Below are positions 9,156-17,116 of a stretch of DNA of 46,529 nucleotides, piece after piece. The notes beneath the pieces were generated by a model that was given only the letters and a program-made list of their open reading frames with translations, ran no database searches and was not told the DNA's origin. A program made the translations under genes and the position numbers. The number at the start of each line of letters is the position of its first letter. Position 1 is the first letter of the stretch. The stretch is from Massilia horti (GTDB lineage Bacteria > Pseudomonadota > Gammaproteobacteria > Burkholderiales > Burkholderiaceae_D), in NCBI RefSeq assembly GCF_004614195.1, contig NZ_SPUM01000143.1, positions 1 to 46,529 on the forward strand, read 5' to 3'.

Positions 9156-9257
9156 GTTGCGACTCCAGCTGGCGAAATCCGGTTGGATTCGCAGAATCGC
9201 GACAGGTTCGAACGAATCCGTTTGGGGCGGCTGACGCGTCGGCAGGCGCCAAATCGC

Positions 9258-9263
9258 TACAAT
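9258..9263 (+). promoter_or_regulatory. Putative -10 element for hpnA
   Basis: TACAAT lies 35 bases before the hpnA start in the 143-bp region that separates divergent ispH and hpnA. No convincing -35 hexamer accompanies it. The GGGAGGG ribosome-binding site of hpnA is at 9288-9294. Confidence 0.3.
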
Positions 9264-9298
9264 GATTGCGCGGCGTGTCAGCAAGGTGGGAGGGCGCG

Positions 9299-10291
9299 AT
9301 GGAGCGGGTACTGATCACGGGAGCGGCAGGCTTTGTCGGATCGGCGGTGGCGCACGCGGCGCTGCTGCGCGGCTACCAGGTGCGCGTACTAGTGCGTGGC
9401 AAAAGCCGCCGCCGCAACCTGCACGGGTTGGATGCGGAAGTGATGGAAGGCGATATGCGTGATGAAGCAGGCGTGCGGCGCGCTTTGATCGGCGTGCGCT
9501 ACCTGTTCCATGTGGCAGCCGACTACCGGCTGTGGGCACACGACCCCGGGGAAATCGAGCGCAACAACCTGGAAGGAACCGGCGCCGTGATGCGCGCGGC
9601 GCTGGCAAGCGGTGTCGAGCGCGTGGTGTACACCAGCAGCGTGGCTACCTTGCGTGTGGACAGCCGCACTGTTGCCGCGACCGAGGCTGACACGCTGGCG
9701 CCGCACGAGGCGATCGGCGCCTACAAGCGCAGCAAGGTATTGGCCGAGCGGCTGGTGGAACGGATGGTCGCCGAGCAGGGCTTGCCGGCGGTGATCGTGA
9801 ATCCATCGACGCCGGTCGGCGCGCGCGATGTGCGGCCGACGCCGACCGGACGCATCATCGTCGAAGCGGCAACGGGCAGGATGCCGGCGTTCGTCGAAAC
9901 GGGGCTGAACGTGGTGGGCGTGGACGACGTCGCGCGCGGACACCTGCTGGCGCTGGAGCGTGGACGGATCGGTGAGCGCTACATTCTGGGTGGCGACAAT
10001 ATCAGCCTGGAACAACTGCTCAGGGAAATCGCCGACCTGACCGGGCGCCGTGCGCCGCGGGTGAAACTGCCGGTTGCGCCGCTGTATCCGCTGGCGCATG
10101 CGGCCGAGGCGGCTGCCCGGATTACGGGGCGTGAACCGTTTTTGACGGTGGACGGGCTGAAGATGTCGCAGAACCGGATGTATTTTTCGTCGGCGAAAGC
10201 GGAGCGCGAGCTGGATTATCGTCCCGGTCCGTACCTGGAAGGGTTGCGCGCGGCGCTTTCGTGGTTTGGTGGGGAAGGGTATCTTGGGTGA
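9299..10291 (+). CDS. hpnA: Hopanoid-associated NAD-dependent sugar epimerase HpnA
   Basis: A 330-residue extended short-chain dehydrogenase/reductase. The N terminus has the NAD-binding GAAGFVGSAV glycine motif (residues 7-16), then FHVAADYRLW, YTSSVATL and the catalytic YKRSK (Y..K) tetrad region, as expected for a dihydroflavonol-reductase-like or epimerase protein. This is the HpnA family found in hopanoid loci; its exact substrate is unknown but is presumed to be a side-chain or head-group sugar. The start at 9299 is supported by a strong GGGAGGG four bases upstream; the frame continues upstream to 9266 without similar support. It is transcribed alone, divergent from the ispH-hpnH operon and convergent with hpnB. 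Confidence 0.88.
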   Translation: MERVLITGAAGFVGSAVAHAALLRGYQVRVLVRGKSRRRNLHGLDAEVMEGDMRDEAGVRRALIGVRYLFHVAADYRLWAHDPGEIERNNLEGTGAVMRAALASGVERVVYTSSVATLRVDSRTVAATEADTLAPHEAIGAYKRSKVLAERLVERMVAEQGLPAVIVNPSTPVGARDVRPTPTGRIIVEAATGRMPAFVETGLNVVGVDDVARGHLLALERGRIGERYILGGDNISLEQLLREIADLTGRRAPRVKLPVAPLYPLAHAAEAAARITGREPFLTVDGLKMSQNRMYFSSAKAERELDYRPGPYLEGLRAALSWFGGEGYLG

Positions 10292-10331
10292 TGCGTCAAA
10301 AAGTCGCCGTACCACTGCGCCGCTTTCGCGA

Positions 10332-10413
10332 ACCGCGTGCGCACTGGTGCGCACCCTACGGCAGCCCGTAGCCGTAGCAAATCGTAGGGTGCGCACCTGT
10401 GCGCACGCGGTAC
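10332..10413. repeat. GTGCGCAC palindromic repeat pair, locus B
   Basis: Arms at 10332-10359 and 10384-10413 are inverted relative to each other. The second arm is identical over 30 bases to the inverted right arm of locus A and is followed by the same CGGTTGA tail as locus A's left arm. It lies between the convergent ends of hpnA and hpnB. Confidence 0.85.
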
Positions 10414-10438
10414 GGTTGATTCCAGTTAGCGCGCAACT

Positions 10439-11596
10439 TCACCCCGCCGCCTGCACACGCCCCTTCCACTGACCTCCACGCCCACGTCGATATCGCCACG
10501 CGGACGCCAGCGTGGCGCCAACATAAAACAATGCAACCAGCGGCAACCCCGGCGCCCACAATACCGAGCGTCCGTAATAGCGCAACATGGGCACATACAT
10601 CGCCGCCATGACCAGCCATGCGCCCAGACCCAAAGCCGCGCTCCGTGGCGCGCCCAACACAAATGCCAAGCCCAACACTGCCGGCACCGCAAACAGCAGC
10701 AACATCCCAAGCACCGTACCCGCCAGCACCACTGGCGAATGCCGCAACTGCGTGTAAGCAGTGCGCGCAATCATGTTCCAAAGGTCCGGCCAATCATAAG
10801 CCCGCAACGAATAACTCGCCTGCGCAAAATCGAGCCGTATCGCACCGTGCCGCTTTAACCGCCTGGCAAGCGCACAGTCATCGATCAACGCATTCTTGAT
10901 AGCACCCATGCCACCAATCGCCGCGAGATCATCGGTGCGCACCAACATGCATCCGCCCGCCGCCGCAGCGACACTGCTACCAGGATCATTCACCCGCGAA
11001 AACGGGTAAAGCATGGCGAAGAAGAACACAAACGCCGGCACCAGCGCTTTTTCGGCCAGCGACACGCAACGCAGGCGCACCATCAGCGAGGCCAGGACGA
11101 GGTTGCCGGCTTCGGCTCGCGCGACCAGCCGCCGCAGGGCCGGATGATCATGCGCGATGTCGGCATCGGTGAGCCAGACGTAGCGCGCTTCTGGAAAAAG
11201 TTCTTGCTGCACACGCAGGCCTTCGGCTTGCGCCCAGACCTTGCCCATCCAGCCGGGCGGCAGTTTGCGAGCATGCGCGACTGTCAGGCGCGCTTGCTGG
11301 CCAAGCCGTGCCGCGGCCTGCTGCGCGAGCAGGACAGTGGCATCCGTACTGTGATCGTCCACGAGAATCACATGGAACAGGCCTGGATAGTGCTGTTGCA
11401 GAAGTGAGGTGATGGCATCGCCAATCACACTTGCCTCGTCGCGCGCGGGCACCACGGCCACGACGGCCGGCCAGGCCACCGGCTCGCTGTCCGTTCCAGG
11501 TGCGCGAACCAGCCAGAACCAACCCCTGAACAGCGCCATCCCCACCCAGGCGAGCAGGATGACCGACCCAAGCGACAAGACGAGCAATGGCGACAT
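10439..11596 (-). CDS. hpnB: Hopene-associated glycosyltransferase HpnB
   Basis: A 385-residue family 2 glycosyltransferase. An N-terminal membrane helix (about residues 3-25) leads into VVPARDEASVIGDAI, ILVDDHSTDAT, a WLTDADIAHD donor-site motif and a DDCALARRLKRHG acceptor motif; three or four membrane helices close the protein (about 270-365). It is the HpnB family found in hopanoid loci; the sugar and the acceptor have not been established by sequence. The start is ATG 11596, two bases after the stop of the upstream ferritin-like gene, so the two are co-transcribed and probably translationally coupled. Confidence 0.87.
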   Translation of the reverse strand: MSPLLVLSLGSVILLAWVGMALFRGWFWLVRAPGTDSEPVAWPAVVAVVPARDEASVIGDAITSLLQQHYPGLFHVILVDDHSTDATVLLAQQAAARLGQQARLTVAHARKLPPGWMGKVWAQAEGLRVQQELFPEARYVWLTDADIAHDHPALRRLVARAEAGNLVLASLMVRLRCVSLAEKALVPAFVFFFAMLYPFSRVNDPGSSVAAAAGGCMLVRTDDLAAIGGMGAIKNALIDDCALARRLKRHGAIRLDFAQASYSLRAYDWPDLWNMIARTAYTQLRHSPVVLAGTVLGMLLLFAVPAVLGLAFVLGAPRSAALGLGAWLVMAAMYVPMLRYYGRSVLWAPGLPLVALFYVGATLASAWRYRRGRGGQWKGRVQAAG

Positions 11597-11598
11597 GT

Positions 11599-12597
11599 TT
11601 AGTGCCCGGCGGATTTGGGCATGAGGCGCAGGGCAAGCTTCACCAGGCGCGGCACCGTCGTGGGGCGCAGCAGGCGCGAGTCGTAGCCGGAAAAGCGCCT
11701 GTCGTTTTCTTCCAGGCAGAGGGACATCAATGCGGGCACACTCAAATTGGCGGTGGAGACCGACTGGGCGCCCGTCACGGTGAAATTGTTGTCGTGCTCC
11801 TGCTGCTTGCCGTCGGCGTCGACCGTGCGTGCGAGACCAATGCGCTCCCATCCCAGGAACGCCCACACCGCAAGCACCTTGGCCTCGAAGCGAAGCCGCC
11901 GCCACCACGGCAGCCGTGTGCGGTGCCAGGCGGCCCAGTTGGCAAACAGCAGGATGTGGCGGCACTCTTCCTGCATCACGGGCTCGAACGTGTCGACCAG
12001 GGCAGGCGGAAACATGCCGGAACGGCGGGCCAGTTCGAACAGGCCGAACGCGAAAAAGCTGTCGATGCACTCGCTGTAGCCGGTGACGAGGTAAGCCCAT
12101 TCGGGGTCCTTCGGATAGATGTAGGCCGCCGCGGGCGCGAGACGGATGCCGTAAGCGGCAACCATGCGCGATAGCACTTCCTTGTGGCGATTCTCTTCCC
12201 ACGCATTGAGGGCGAGCGCGTCACGCATTTCGGGGTCGGACAGGGTGCGGGCGTAGGCTGCCATGCGCAGCCGCGCCTTGCCTTCGGTCTGCACGGCGAT
12301 GTCCCAGATCGGCAGCGAGACGATCCGTTGCAAGGTAGCCGGATCGAGCTTCGGCCAGTCGAGCACCGCCGGCCGGTACGGGTTGAAGGTTTCGCGAAAC
12401 ATGCGGCAGGTTTCGTGCCGGTGCGCATCCGACCCGGGCTTGAGCGGGCCGCGCGATGGGCTGAACCAGTGACGCGTGTTATGGTGGGCAAAATCGAGCA
12501 CCGCCGGGTCCGTTGGCGGCACGGCCGGTTGCGGCGGAGCGCGAAAGCCCGGGACAAGTTGGTCCACATCGAATTCGTCGCTGACGTGCTGATCCAT
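11599..12597 (-). CDS. Ferritin-like di-iron protein, function unknown, paired with HpnB
   Basis: A 332-residue soluble protein whose helical core carries a complete carboxylate-bridged di-iron signature: E105, E135-N-R-H138, E176 (or E188) and E211-C-R-H214, i.e. two ExxH motifs, each preceded by a further Glu. That pattern is known from ferritin-like oxidases and oxygenases. No signal peptide is seen; a hydrophobic stretch near 240-250 could contact membrane. The start at 12597 has GGAGG at a good distance; an ATG at 12609 would add four residues but has no such site. It is the first gene of a two-gene operon with hpnB. An oxidative step in hopanoid modification or lipid desaturation is an inference from position and ligands only. 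Confidence 0.75.
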   Translation of the reverse strand: MDQHVSDEFDVDQLVPGFRAPPQPAVPPTDPAVLDFAHHNTRHWFSPSRGPLKPGSDAHRHETCRMFRETFNPYRPAVLDWPKLDPATLQRIVSLPIWDIAVQTEGKARLRMAAYARTLSDPEMRDALALNAWEENRHKEVLSRMVAAYGIRLAPAAAYIYPKDPEWAYLVTGYSECIDSFFAFGLFELARRSGMFPPALVDTFEPVMQEECRHILLFANWAAWHRTRLPWWRRLRFEAKVLAVWAFLGWERIGLARTVDADGKQQEHDNNFTVTGAQSVSTANLSVPALMSLCLEENDRRFSGYDSRLLRPTTVPRLVKLALRLMPKSAGH

Positions 12598-12663
12598 GCT
12601 AGCCTCCATTAGCGTTGGTCGACCGTCACGCGGATGATACCGCGCTTGGCCGCGCGGCCGCTT

Positions 12664-12693
12664 TTGGCTTGTTGTCCCTCTTTTGCCTACAAT
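12664..12693 (+). promoter_or_regulatory. Putative polB promoter
   Basis: TTGGCT (12664-12669) and TACAAT (12688-12693) are 18 bases apart. Transcription would begin near 12700, only about nine bases before the proposed polB start, which also lacks a Shine-Dalgarno sequence. A short or absent leader is therefore possible. Weak prediction. Confidence 0.35.
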
Positions 12694-12708
12694 GGCGCAA
12701 CATTCGCA

Positions 12709-15084
12709 ATGATGGGCTTTCAGGTGTTGGATCAACTGCAGCGGGGATTCCTATTGACACGGCACTGGCGTGACACGCCGGCCGGCACGCAGGTCGAGTT
12801 TTGGCTGGCGACCGATGACGGCCCGCGCCTGGTCCGCGTGCCGCCCCAGCCGTCGGTGGCGTTCATTCCGCTTGAGCAGCGCGAGATGGCCGAAGCCGTG
12901 TTGCGTGACGGTGAGCTGCGTCCGCTCGCGCTCACCGACTTTCATCACCGGCCCGTGCTCGGTCTTTACTGCAAGCAGTACAGGCAGTTGATTCGAGAGA
13001 CCAAGCGCCTGCGCGAACATGGCGTGGACGTCTATGAAGCCGACGTGCGCCCGCCGGAACGCTACCTGATGGAACGCTTTATCACGGCGCCAGTCTGGTT
13101 CGGCGGCCGGGCAGGGGACAGTAACCTCCTCGAAGACGGCCAGCTCAAGCCCGAGACCGGCTACCGCCCGCAGCTTAAGCTCGTATCGCTCGACATCGAA
13201 ACCAGCGCCTACGGCGACCTGTACTCGATCGCGCTGGAAGGCTGCGGGCAGCGGCAGGTGTATATGCTGGGTGCTCCGAACGGGGAGAGCGGGGCGCTCG
13301 ACTTCGAGCTGGAATACTGCGACAACCGAGGCGTGATGCTCGAACGGCTGAACGGGTGGCTGGAACGGCACGATCCGGACGCGATCATCGGCTGGAACCT
13401 GGTGCAGTTCGATTTGCGCGTGCTGCAAGACCATGCCGAACGCTACCAGGTGCCGCTGCGCTTCGGGCGCGATGGCAGCGCGCTGGAAATGCGCAAGCAC
13501 GGCGGCGGGCAGGATCACCTGTTCGCAGCCGCAGCCGGGCGGCTGATCATCGACGGTATTGAGGCCTTGCGGTCCGCCACCTGGAGCTTTGCGTCGTTCT
13601 CTCTGGAATATGTGGCACAGGAACTGCTGGGCGAAGGCAAGTCGATCGACAACCCGTACCAGCGCATGGCAGAAATTGACCGCCGCTTCGCCGAGGACAA
13701 GCCGGCCCTGGCGCGTTACAACATCAAGGACTGCGAACTGGTCACGCGCATTTTCGCCAAGACCGAGTTGCTGACGTTCTTGCTGGAACGCGCCAGCGTG
13801 ACCGGGCTGGCGGCCGACCGCAGCGGCGGTTCGGTCGCCGCTTTCGAGCACCTGTACCTGCCGCTCATGCACCGCCAGGGTTATGTCGCGCCCAATCTTG
13901 GCGATGTGGTGGGTGATAACAGTCCTGGCGGATTCGTGATGGATTCGCAGTCGGGCCTGTACGACTCTGTGCTGGTACTCGACTTCAAGAGCCTGTACCC
14001 GTCGATCATCCGCACCTTCCTGATCGACCCGGTTGGCCTGGTAGAAGGCACCCGCAATCCGGATGACGGCGCGACTGTCCCTGGCTTTCGCGGTGCGCGC
14101 TTTTCGCGCGAAAAGCACTGCCTGCCGGCGATAGTCAAGCAGGTATGGGACGAGCGCGACGCTGCCAAGCGCGAACAGAACAAGCCGCTGTCGCAGGCGC
14201 TCAAGATCATCATGAATTCGTTCTACGGCGTCCTTGGTTCGAGTGGTTGCCGCTTCTTCGATCCGCGCCTGGCGTCATCAATTACGTTGCGCGGGCAGGA
14301 AATCATCCAGCGCACCCGGCGGCTGATCGAAGAGCAGGGCTATCCGGTCATTTACGGCGACACCGATTCCATCTTCGTCTGGCTCAAGCAAGCACGCAGC
14401 GAGGAGGAGGCGTCTGCGATCGGGCGCGGATTGGTCGCTCATGTGAACCACTGGTTTGCGCAGTATCTGCAGCAGGAGTTTGGCCTGGCCAGTGCGCTTG
14501 AACTGCAGTTTGAAACCCATTACCGGCGCTTTTTGATGCCGACCATCCGCGGCTCGGACGAAGGCAGCAAGAAGCGCTATGCGGGACTGGTGCGCAAACC
14601 GGACGGCAGCGAGACGATGGTCTACAAGGGACTGGAAACGGTGCGCAGCGACTGGACGCCGCTGGCGCAGCAGTTTCAGCAGGAGCTTTACCTGCGCATC
14701 TTCAAGGGCGAACCGTACCGCGATTATGTGCGCGATTATGCGGCGCGCACGGTCGCGGGTGAATTCGATGAGCTGCTGGTGTATCGCAAGCGGCTGCGCC
14801 GCACGCTGGAGGACTACCGGCGTAACGTGCCGCCGCAAGTGCGCGCGGCGCGCATTGCTGATGAATTCAACCGGCAGCATGGCAGGCCGCTGCAGTACCA
14901 GAACGGCGGGCGGATTCGCTACGTGATCACGCTGGCAGGGCCGGAACCGCTCGAAGTGCGGCGCTCCCCGATCGATTACGAGCATTACCTGTCACGCCAA
15001 CTGCAGCCCGTGGCGGACGCGATCCTGCCATTTGTTGGGGATGATTTTGTTGCGCTGACTAGCCGGCAGGGGGAGTTGTTTTAG
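12709..15084 (+). CDS. polB: DNA polymerase II (family B)
   Basis: A 791-residue family B DNA polymerase, close in length to E. coli Pol II (783). All exonuclease motifs are intact: Exo I DIET (162-165), Exo II NLVQFDLR, Exo III YNIKDCE. The polymerase motifs follow: A DFKSLYPSII (about 425), B KIIMNSFYG (about 499) and C YGDTDSI (about 549). It performs SOS-type replication restart and lesion bypass with proofreading. ATG at 12709 (immediately followed by a second ATG) is chosen because homology starts just after it; the frame is open back to 12634. No LexA box was recognised upstream. It runs divergently from the ferritin-like gene, and its stop overlaps a convergent phosphatase remnant by four bases. 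Confidence 0.94.
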   Translation: MMGFQVLDQLQRGFLLTRHWRDTPAGTQVEFWLATDDGPRLVRVPPQPSVAFIPLEQREMAEAVLRDGELRPLALTDFHHRPVLGLYCKQYRQLIRETKRLREHGVDVYEADVRPPERYLMERFITAPVWFGGRAGDSNLLEDGQLKPETGYRPQLKLVSLDIETSAYGDLYSIALEGCGQRQVYMLGAPNGESGALDFELEYCDNRGVMLERLNGWLERHDPDAIIGWNLVQFDLRVLQDHAERYQVPLRFGRDGSALEMRKHGGGQDHLFAAAAGRLIIDGIEALRSATWSFASFSLEYVAQELLGEGKSIDNPYQRMAEIDRRFAEDKPALARYNIKDCELVTRIFAKTELLTFLLERASVTGLAADRSGGSVAAFEHLYLPLMHRQGYVAPNLGDVVGDNSPGGFVMDSQSGLYDSVLVLDFKSLYPSIIRTFLIDPVGLVEGTRNPDDGATVPGFRGARFSREKHCLPAIVKQVWDERDAAKREQNKPLSQALKIIMNSFYGVLGSSGCRFFDPRLASSITLRGQEIIQRTRRLIEEQGYPVIYGDTDSIFVWLKQARSEEEASAIGRGLVAHVNHWFAQYLQQEFGLASALELQFETHYRRFLMPTIRGSDEGSKKRYAGLVRKPDGSETMVYKGLETVRSDWTPLAQQFQQELYLRIFKGEPYRDYVRDYAARTVAGEFDELLVYRKRLRRTLEDYRRNVPPQVRAARIADEFNRQHGRPLQYQNGGRIRYVITLAGPEPLEVRRSPIDYEHYLSRQLQPVADAILPFVGDDFVALTSRQGELF

Positions 15085-15662
15085 GGCCTCGGACAGCTGG
15101 AGACCCACATTATTGCCGTGGCATCGTCTGCGGCTTTCACTGCCAAACCTCGTGTGGCATCCGCCTTTTCCGCAGCGCGAAGCTCCGATAACATGGTTTC
15201 TAAGCCGCGTACTGAGCAGGCCTCAGCTAACAGCGTGGGTGAGTAGAGTTCGTATGGATCGGCCAAACGATAAAATCCATCCGTCATCGCCAAGAGCATG
15301 TCTCCCGCCCCAACCTCTAGTACAGCCTTTCGCGCGGCGAAGGGTCCGGCCGGCTGCATACATAGCACGGACGGGGTGAGATTCTCATTCTGCTCGATAC
15401 GCCGATTTCGCGGTAGCGGCATCAGGCGTTCCCTTCGCACGGATATATCGCTCACGCCTTCGGCCAACATGGCGCTAATCTCGCGTTTCAGTACCTCGTC
15501 CTGTGGGTTGGTCCACGGGTCGAGATCCCGAACCACGCCATCTGCGTGACGCAGCAGGGTTTTGCAATCGCCCAGGCAGTAAAGGTGCAGTTTATCGGAT
15601 TGGGCTTTGTGAACTATGCGGACCCACGTTAGCGCAGCGATTGGCCAAGCGTAGCGCGGCAC
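15081..15662 (-). pseudogene. 5'-truncated PP2C-type serine/threonine phosphatase
   Basis: The frame encodes the C-terminal half of a PP2C-like phosphatase: HLYCLGDCKTLLRHADG corresponds to the central strand region, MTDGFYRLADP to the motif with a metal-binding Asp, and ADDATAIMWV to the terminal DD/DN motif. The N-terminal motifs that supply the other metal-binding Asp residues (the ED and DG motifs) are absent. A GTG at 15662 opens the frame, but a stop stands 16 bases upstream (15678-15680) and lpxD ends at 15715, so the missing half cannot be present here. It overlaps the polB stop by four bases. It is most likely a decayed gene; expression of a small non-catalytic protein cannot be excluded. 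Confidence 0.62.
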
Positions 15663-15714
15663 CTCGATCTCGCCTTGCTAGGTGATCCTGCCAGCTCCGC
15701 CATTTTAAGTAGGG

Positions 15715-16764
15715 TTATTTCTCTTCTTTCAGCGTTTTGACGGTCCGTTCGAGCGCGCGGATTTTCTCGCGCATCGAGGAAAGGTTGCGCACGAGCGCGG
15801 CGATGCGTTCCCATTCGGCGTTCGTGGTTACCGGAAAAAAACCAGTGTAGCGGCCCGGCTCCGTGACTGAATTGGGCACCAGGGTGCCTGCCGTGATGTG
15901 CACGTTGTCGACGATTTCGATGTGGCCATTGATCATGGATGCGCCGCCGAAGGTGCAGTGCTTGCCGATCTTGCAGCTGCCGGCCACGCCGACGCAGCCG
16001 GCCATGGCGGTATGGGCACCGATGTGGCAGTTGTGGCCGATCTGGATTTGATTGTCCAGCTTGACGCCGTCCTCGATCACCGTGTCGTCGAGCGCGCCAC
16101 GGTCGACCGTGGTGTTGGAGCCGATGTCGACATCGTTGCCCATCACCACGCGCCCGATCTGCGGAATCTTGACGTAGGTGCCGTCGTCCTCGGCAAAGCC
16201 GAAGCCGTCGCCGCCGATCACCGCGCCTGAGTGGATGATCCCGCGCTCGCCAATGATGCAACGCGCGTGAAAGGTCACGTTGGCGAAAAAATGGGTAGCT
16301 TCGCCGACCACCGCTTCGGGGCCGATGTAGCATCCGCCGTCGATCACGGCGCGGGCCTTGATCACCGCGCCGGCCTCCACCGTGACATGCGCGCCGATGT
16401 GGGCCGTCGGGTGAACCTGCGCGGTCTCGTGCACCGCGGCCGTTGGGTGAATGCCCGGTGCCGGCTCCGCCTGCGCCTGGGACACGAGGTGTTGCGCGGC
16501 GCGCGCGAAGTATGCATAGGGGTTATCGCTGATGATGCGCGCGCCTTCGTAGGTGGCGGCAACGGCCGGATCGTCCAGCGGCGAGAGGATCAGCGCCGCG
16601 GCCCGGCTTTGCGCTGCCAGCACCCGCAGTTTGCTGTTGCTGAGAAAGCTGATTTCGTTAGCGCCCGCATGGTCCAGCGCGGCGATCGCCGTGACTTCTA
16701 TGTCCGGGTCGCCCTCCAATTGTCCACCGAAGCGTTGGACCAGCTCGCCAAGTCGGGTACCCAT
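15715..16764 (-). CDS. lpxD: UDP-3-O-(3-hydroxyacyl)glucosamine N-acyltransferase LpxD
   Basis: A 349-residue acyltransferase of lipid A synthesis that N-acylates UDP-3-O-acyl-glucosamine in the cytoplasm. The N-terminal uridine-binding domain (about 1-100) is followed by the left-handed beta helix of hexapeptide repeats (about 105-320), with the catalytic His in NQIQIGHNCHIG (H244). A C-terminal helix ends in KTLKEEK. The start at 16764 begins the canonical MGTRLGELVQRFGG; the frame continues upstream to 16854 with unrelated residues. Unusually it is not next to lpxA, lpxB, fabZ or bamA, so it may be a second, specialised copy. A promoter with an operator and a terminator lie upstream at 16867-16989. 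Confidence 0.92.
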   Translation of the reverse strand: MGTRLGELVQRFGGQLEGDPDIEVTAIAALDHAGANEISFLSNSKLRVLAAQSRAAALILSPLDDPAVAATYEGARIISDNPYAYFARAAQHLVSQAQAEPAPGIHPTAAVHETAQVHPTAHIGAHVTVEAGAVIKARAVIDGGCYIGPEAVVGEATHFFANVTFHARCIIGERGIIHSGAVIGGDGFGFAEDDGTYVKIPQIGRVVMGNDVDIGSNTTVDRGALDDTVIEDGVKLDNQIQIGHNCHIGAHTAMAGCVGVAGSCKIGKHCTFGGASMINGHIEIVDNVHITAGTLVPNSVTEPGRYTGFFPVTTNAEWERIAALVRNLSSMREKIRALERTVKTLKEEK

Positions 16765-16866
16765 GCTGTTAGCCAGTTTAGTTTGTCTGGCAGTTGGACA
16801 GAATCCTCGTGGAGGCAGTTCCGATCGTTTGACGCTTGCCATCCAGATTCGCAAGCATGCGCCCCC

Positions 16867-16900
16867 AGAAGAAAAACCGCTCTGCGTGCGGGCAGAGCGG
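16867..16900 (-). terminator. Strong intrinsic terminator on the minus strand, upstream of lpxD
   Basis: A perfect nine-base stem CCGCTCTGC / GCAGAGCGG (16877-16900) with a six-base loop is followed on the minus strand by TTTTTCTTCT. It stands about 110 bases before lpxD and about 55 bases after the predicted start point at about 16954, with no gene in between. Confidence 0.8.
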
Positions 16901-16954
16901 TGAAGGACTCGCTTGCTACGAGCCTGAGGAGAATTCGTAGCGTGGTAGCGCTAC
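16870..16954 (-). ncRNA. Candidate small RNA or attenuated leader, about 85 nt
   Basis: On the minus strand a near-consensus promoter (TTGACA at 16984-16989, 17 bases, TACACT at 16961-16966) is followed by a LacI-type operator at the predicted start point. A small hairpin follows (GCTACGA/TCGTAGC, 16915-16941), then the intrinsic terminator at 16877-16900. No start codon with a ribosome-binding site opens a credible frame inside it. It could be a free-standing regulated small RNA, or the leader of lpxD subject to premature termination, since lpxD starts 190 bases downstream in the same direction. No known RNA family was recognised. Confidence 0.5.
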
Positions 16955-16956
16955 CA
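16943..16956. promoter_or_regulatory. LacI/GalR-type operator
   Basis: TGGTAGCGCTACCA is a perfect 14-base palindrome with the central AGCGCT common to LacI/GalR family operators. It covers the predicted transcription start of the minus-strand promoter, the classical position for repression. No LacI-type regulator or sugar gene lies in the window. Its centre is about 167 bases upstream of the MFS gene on the other side. Confidence 0.6.
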
Positions 16957-16960
16957 TGTG

Positions 16961-16989
16961 AGTGTAAGGCACAAAAGCGATGTTGTCAA
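16961..16989 (-). promoter_or_regulatory. Sigma-70 promoter reading toward lpxD
   Basis: On the minus strand TTGACA (16984-16989) and TACACT (16961-16966) are separated by exactly 17 bases. This is the best match to a housekeeping promoter that I found in the window. The predicted start point near 16954 falls within the LacI-type operator. Confidence 0.65.
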
Positions 16990-17116
16990 AAGCCATCGCC
17001 ATCCCCGAAGTGCGAAGAGCCAGGCTGTCCCGGCCGTGCGGTACACTACGGCCCGCAGTTCGCATGCGAAGACCATATCGAATTGCTTCGCTTTTTTTTC
17101 GCCAGTACCCCCGAGC

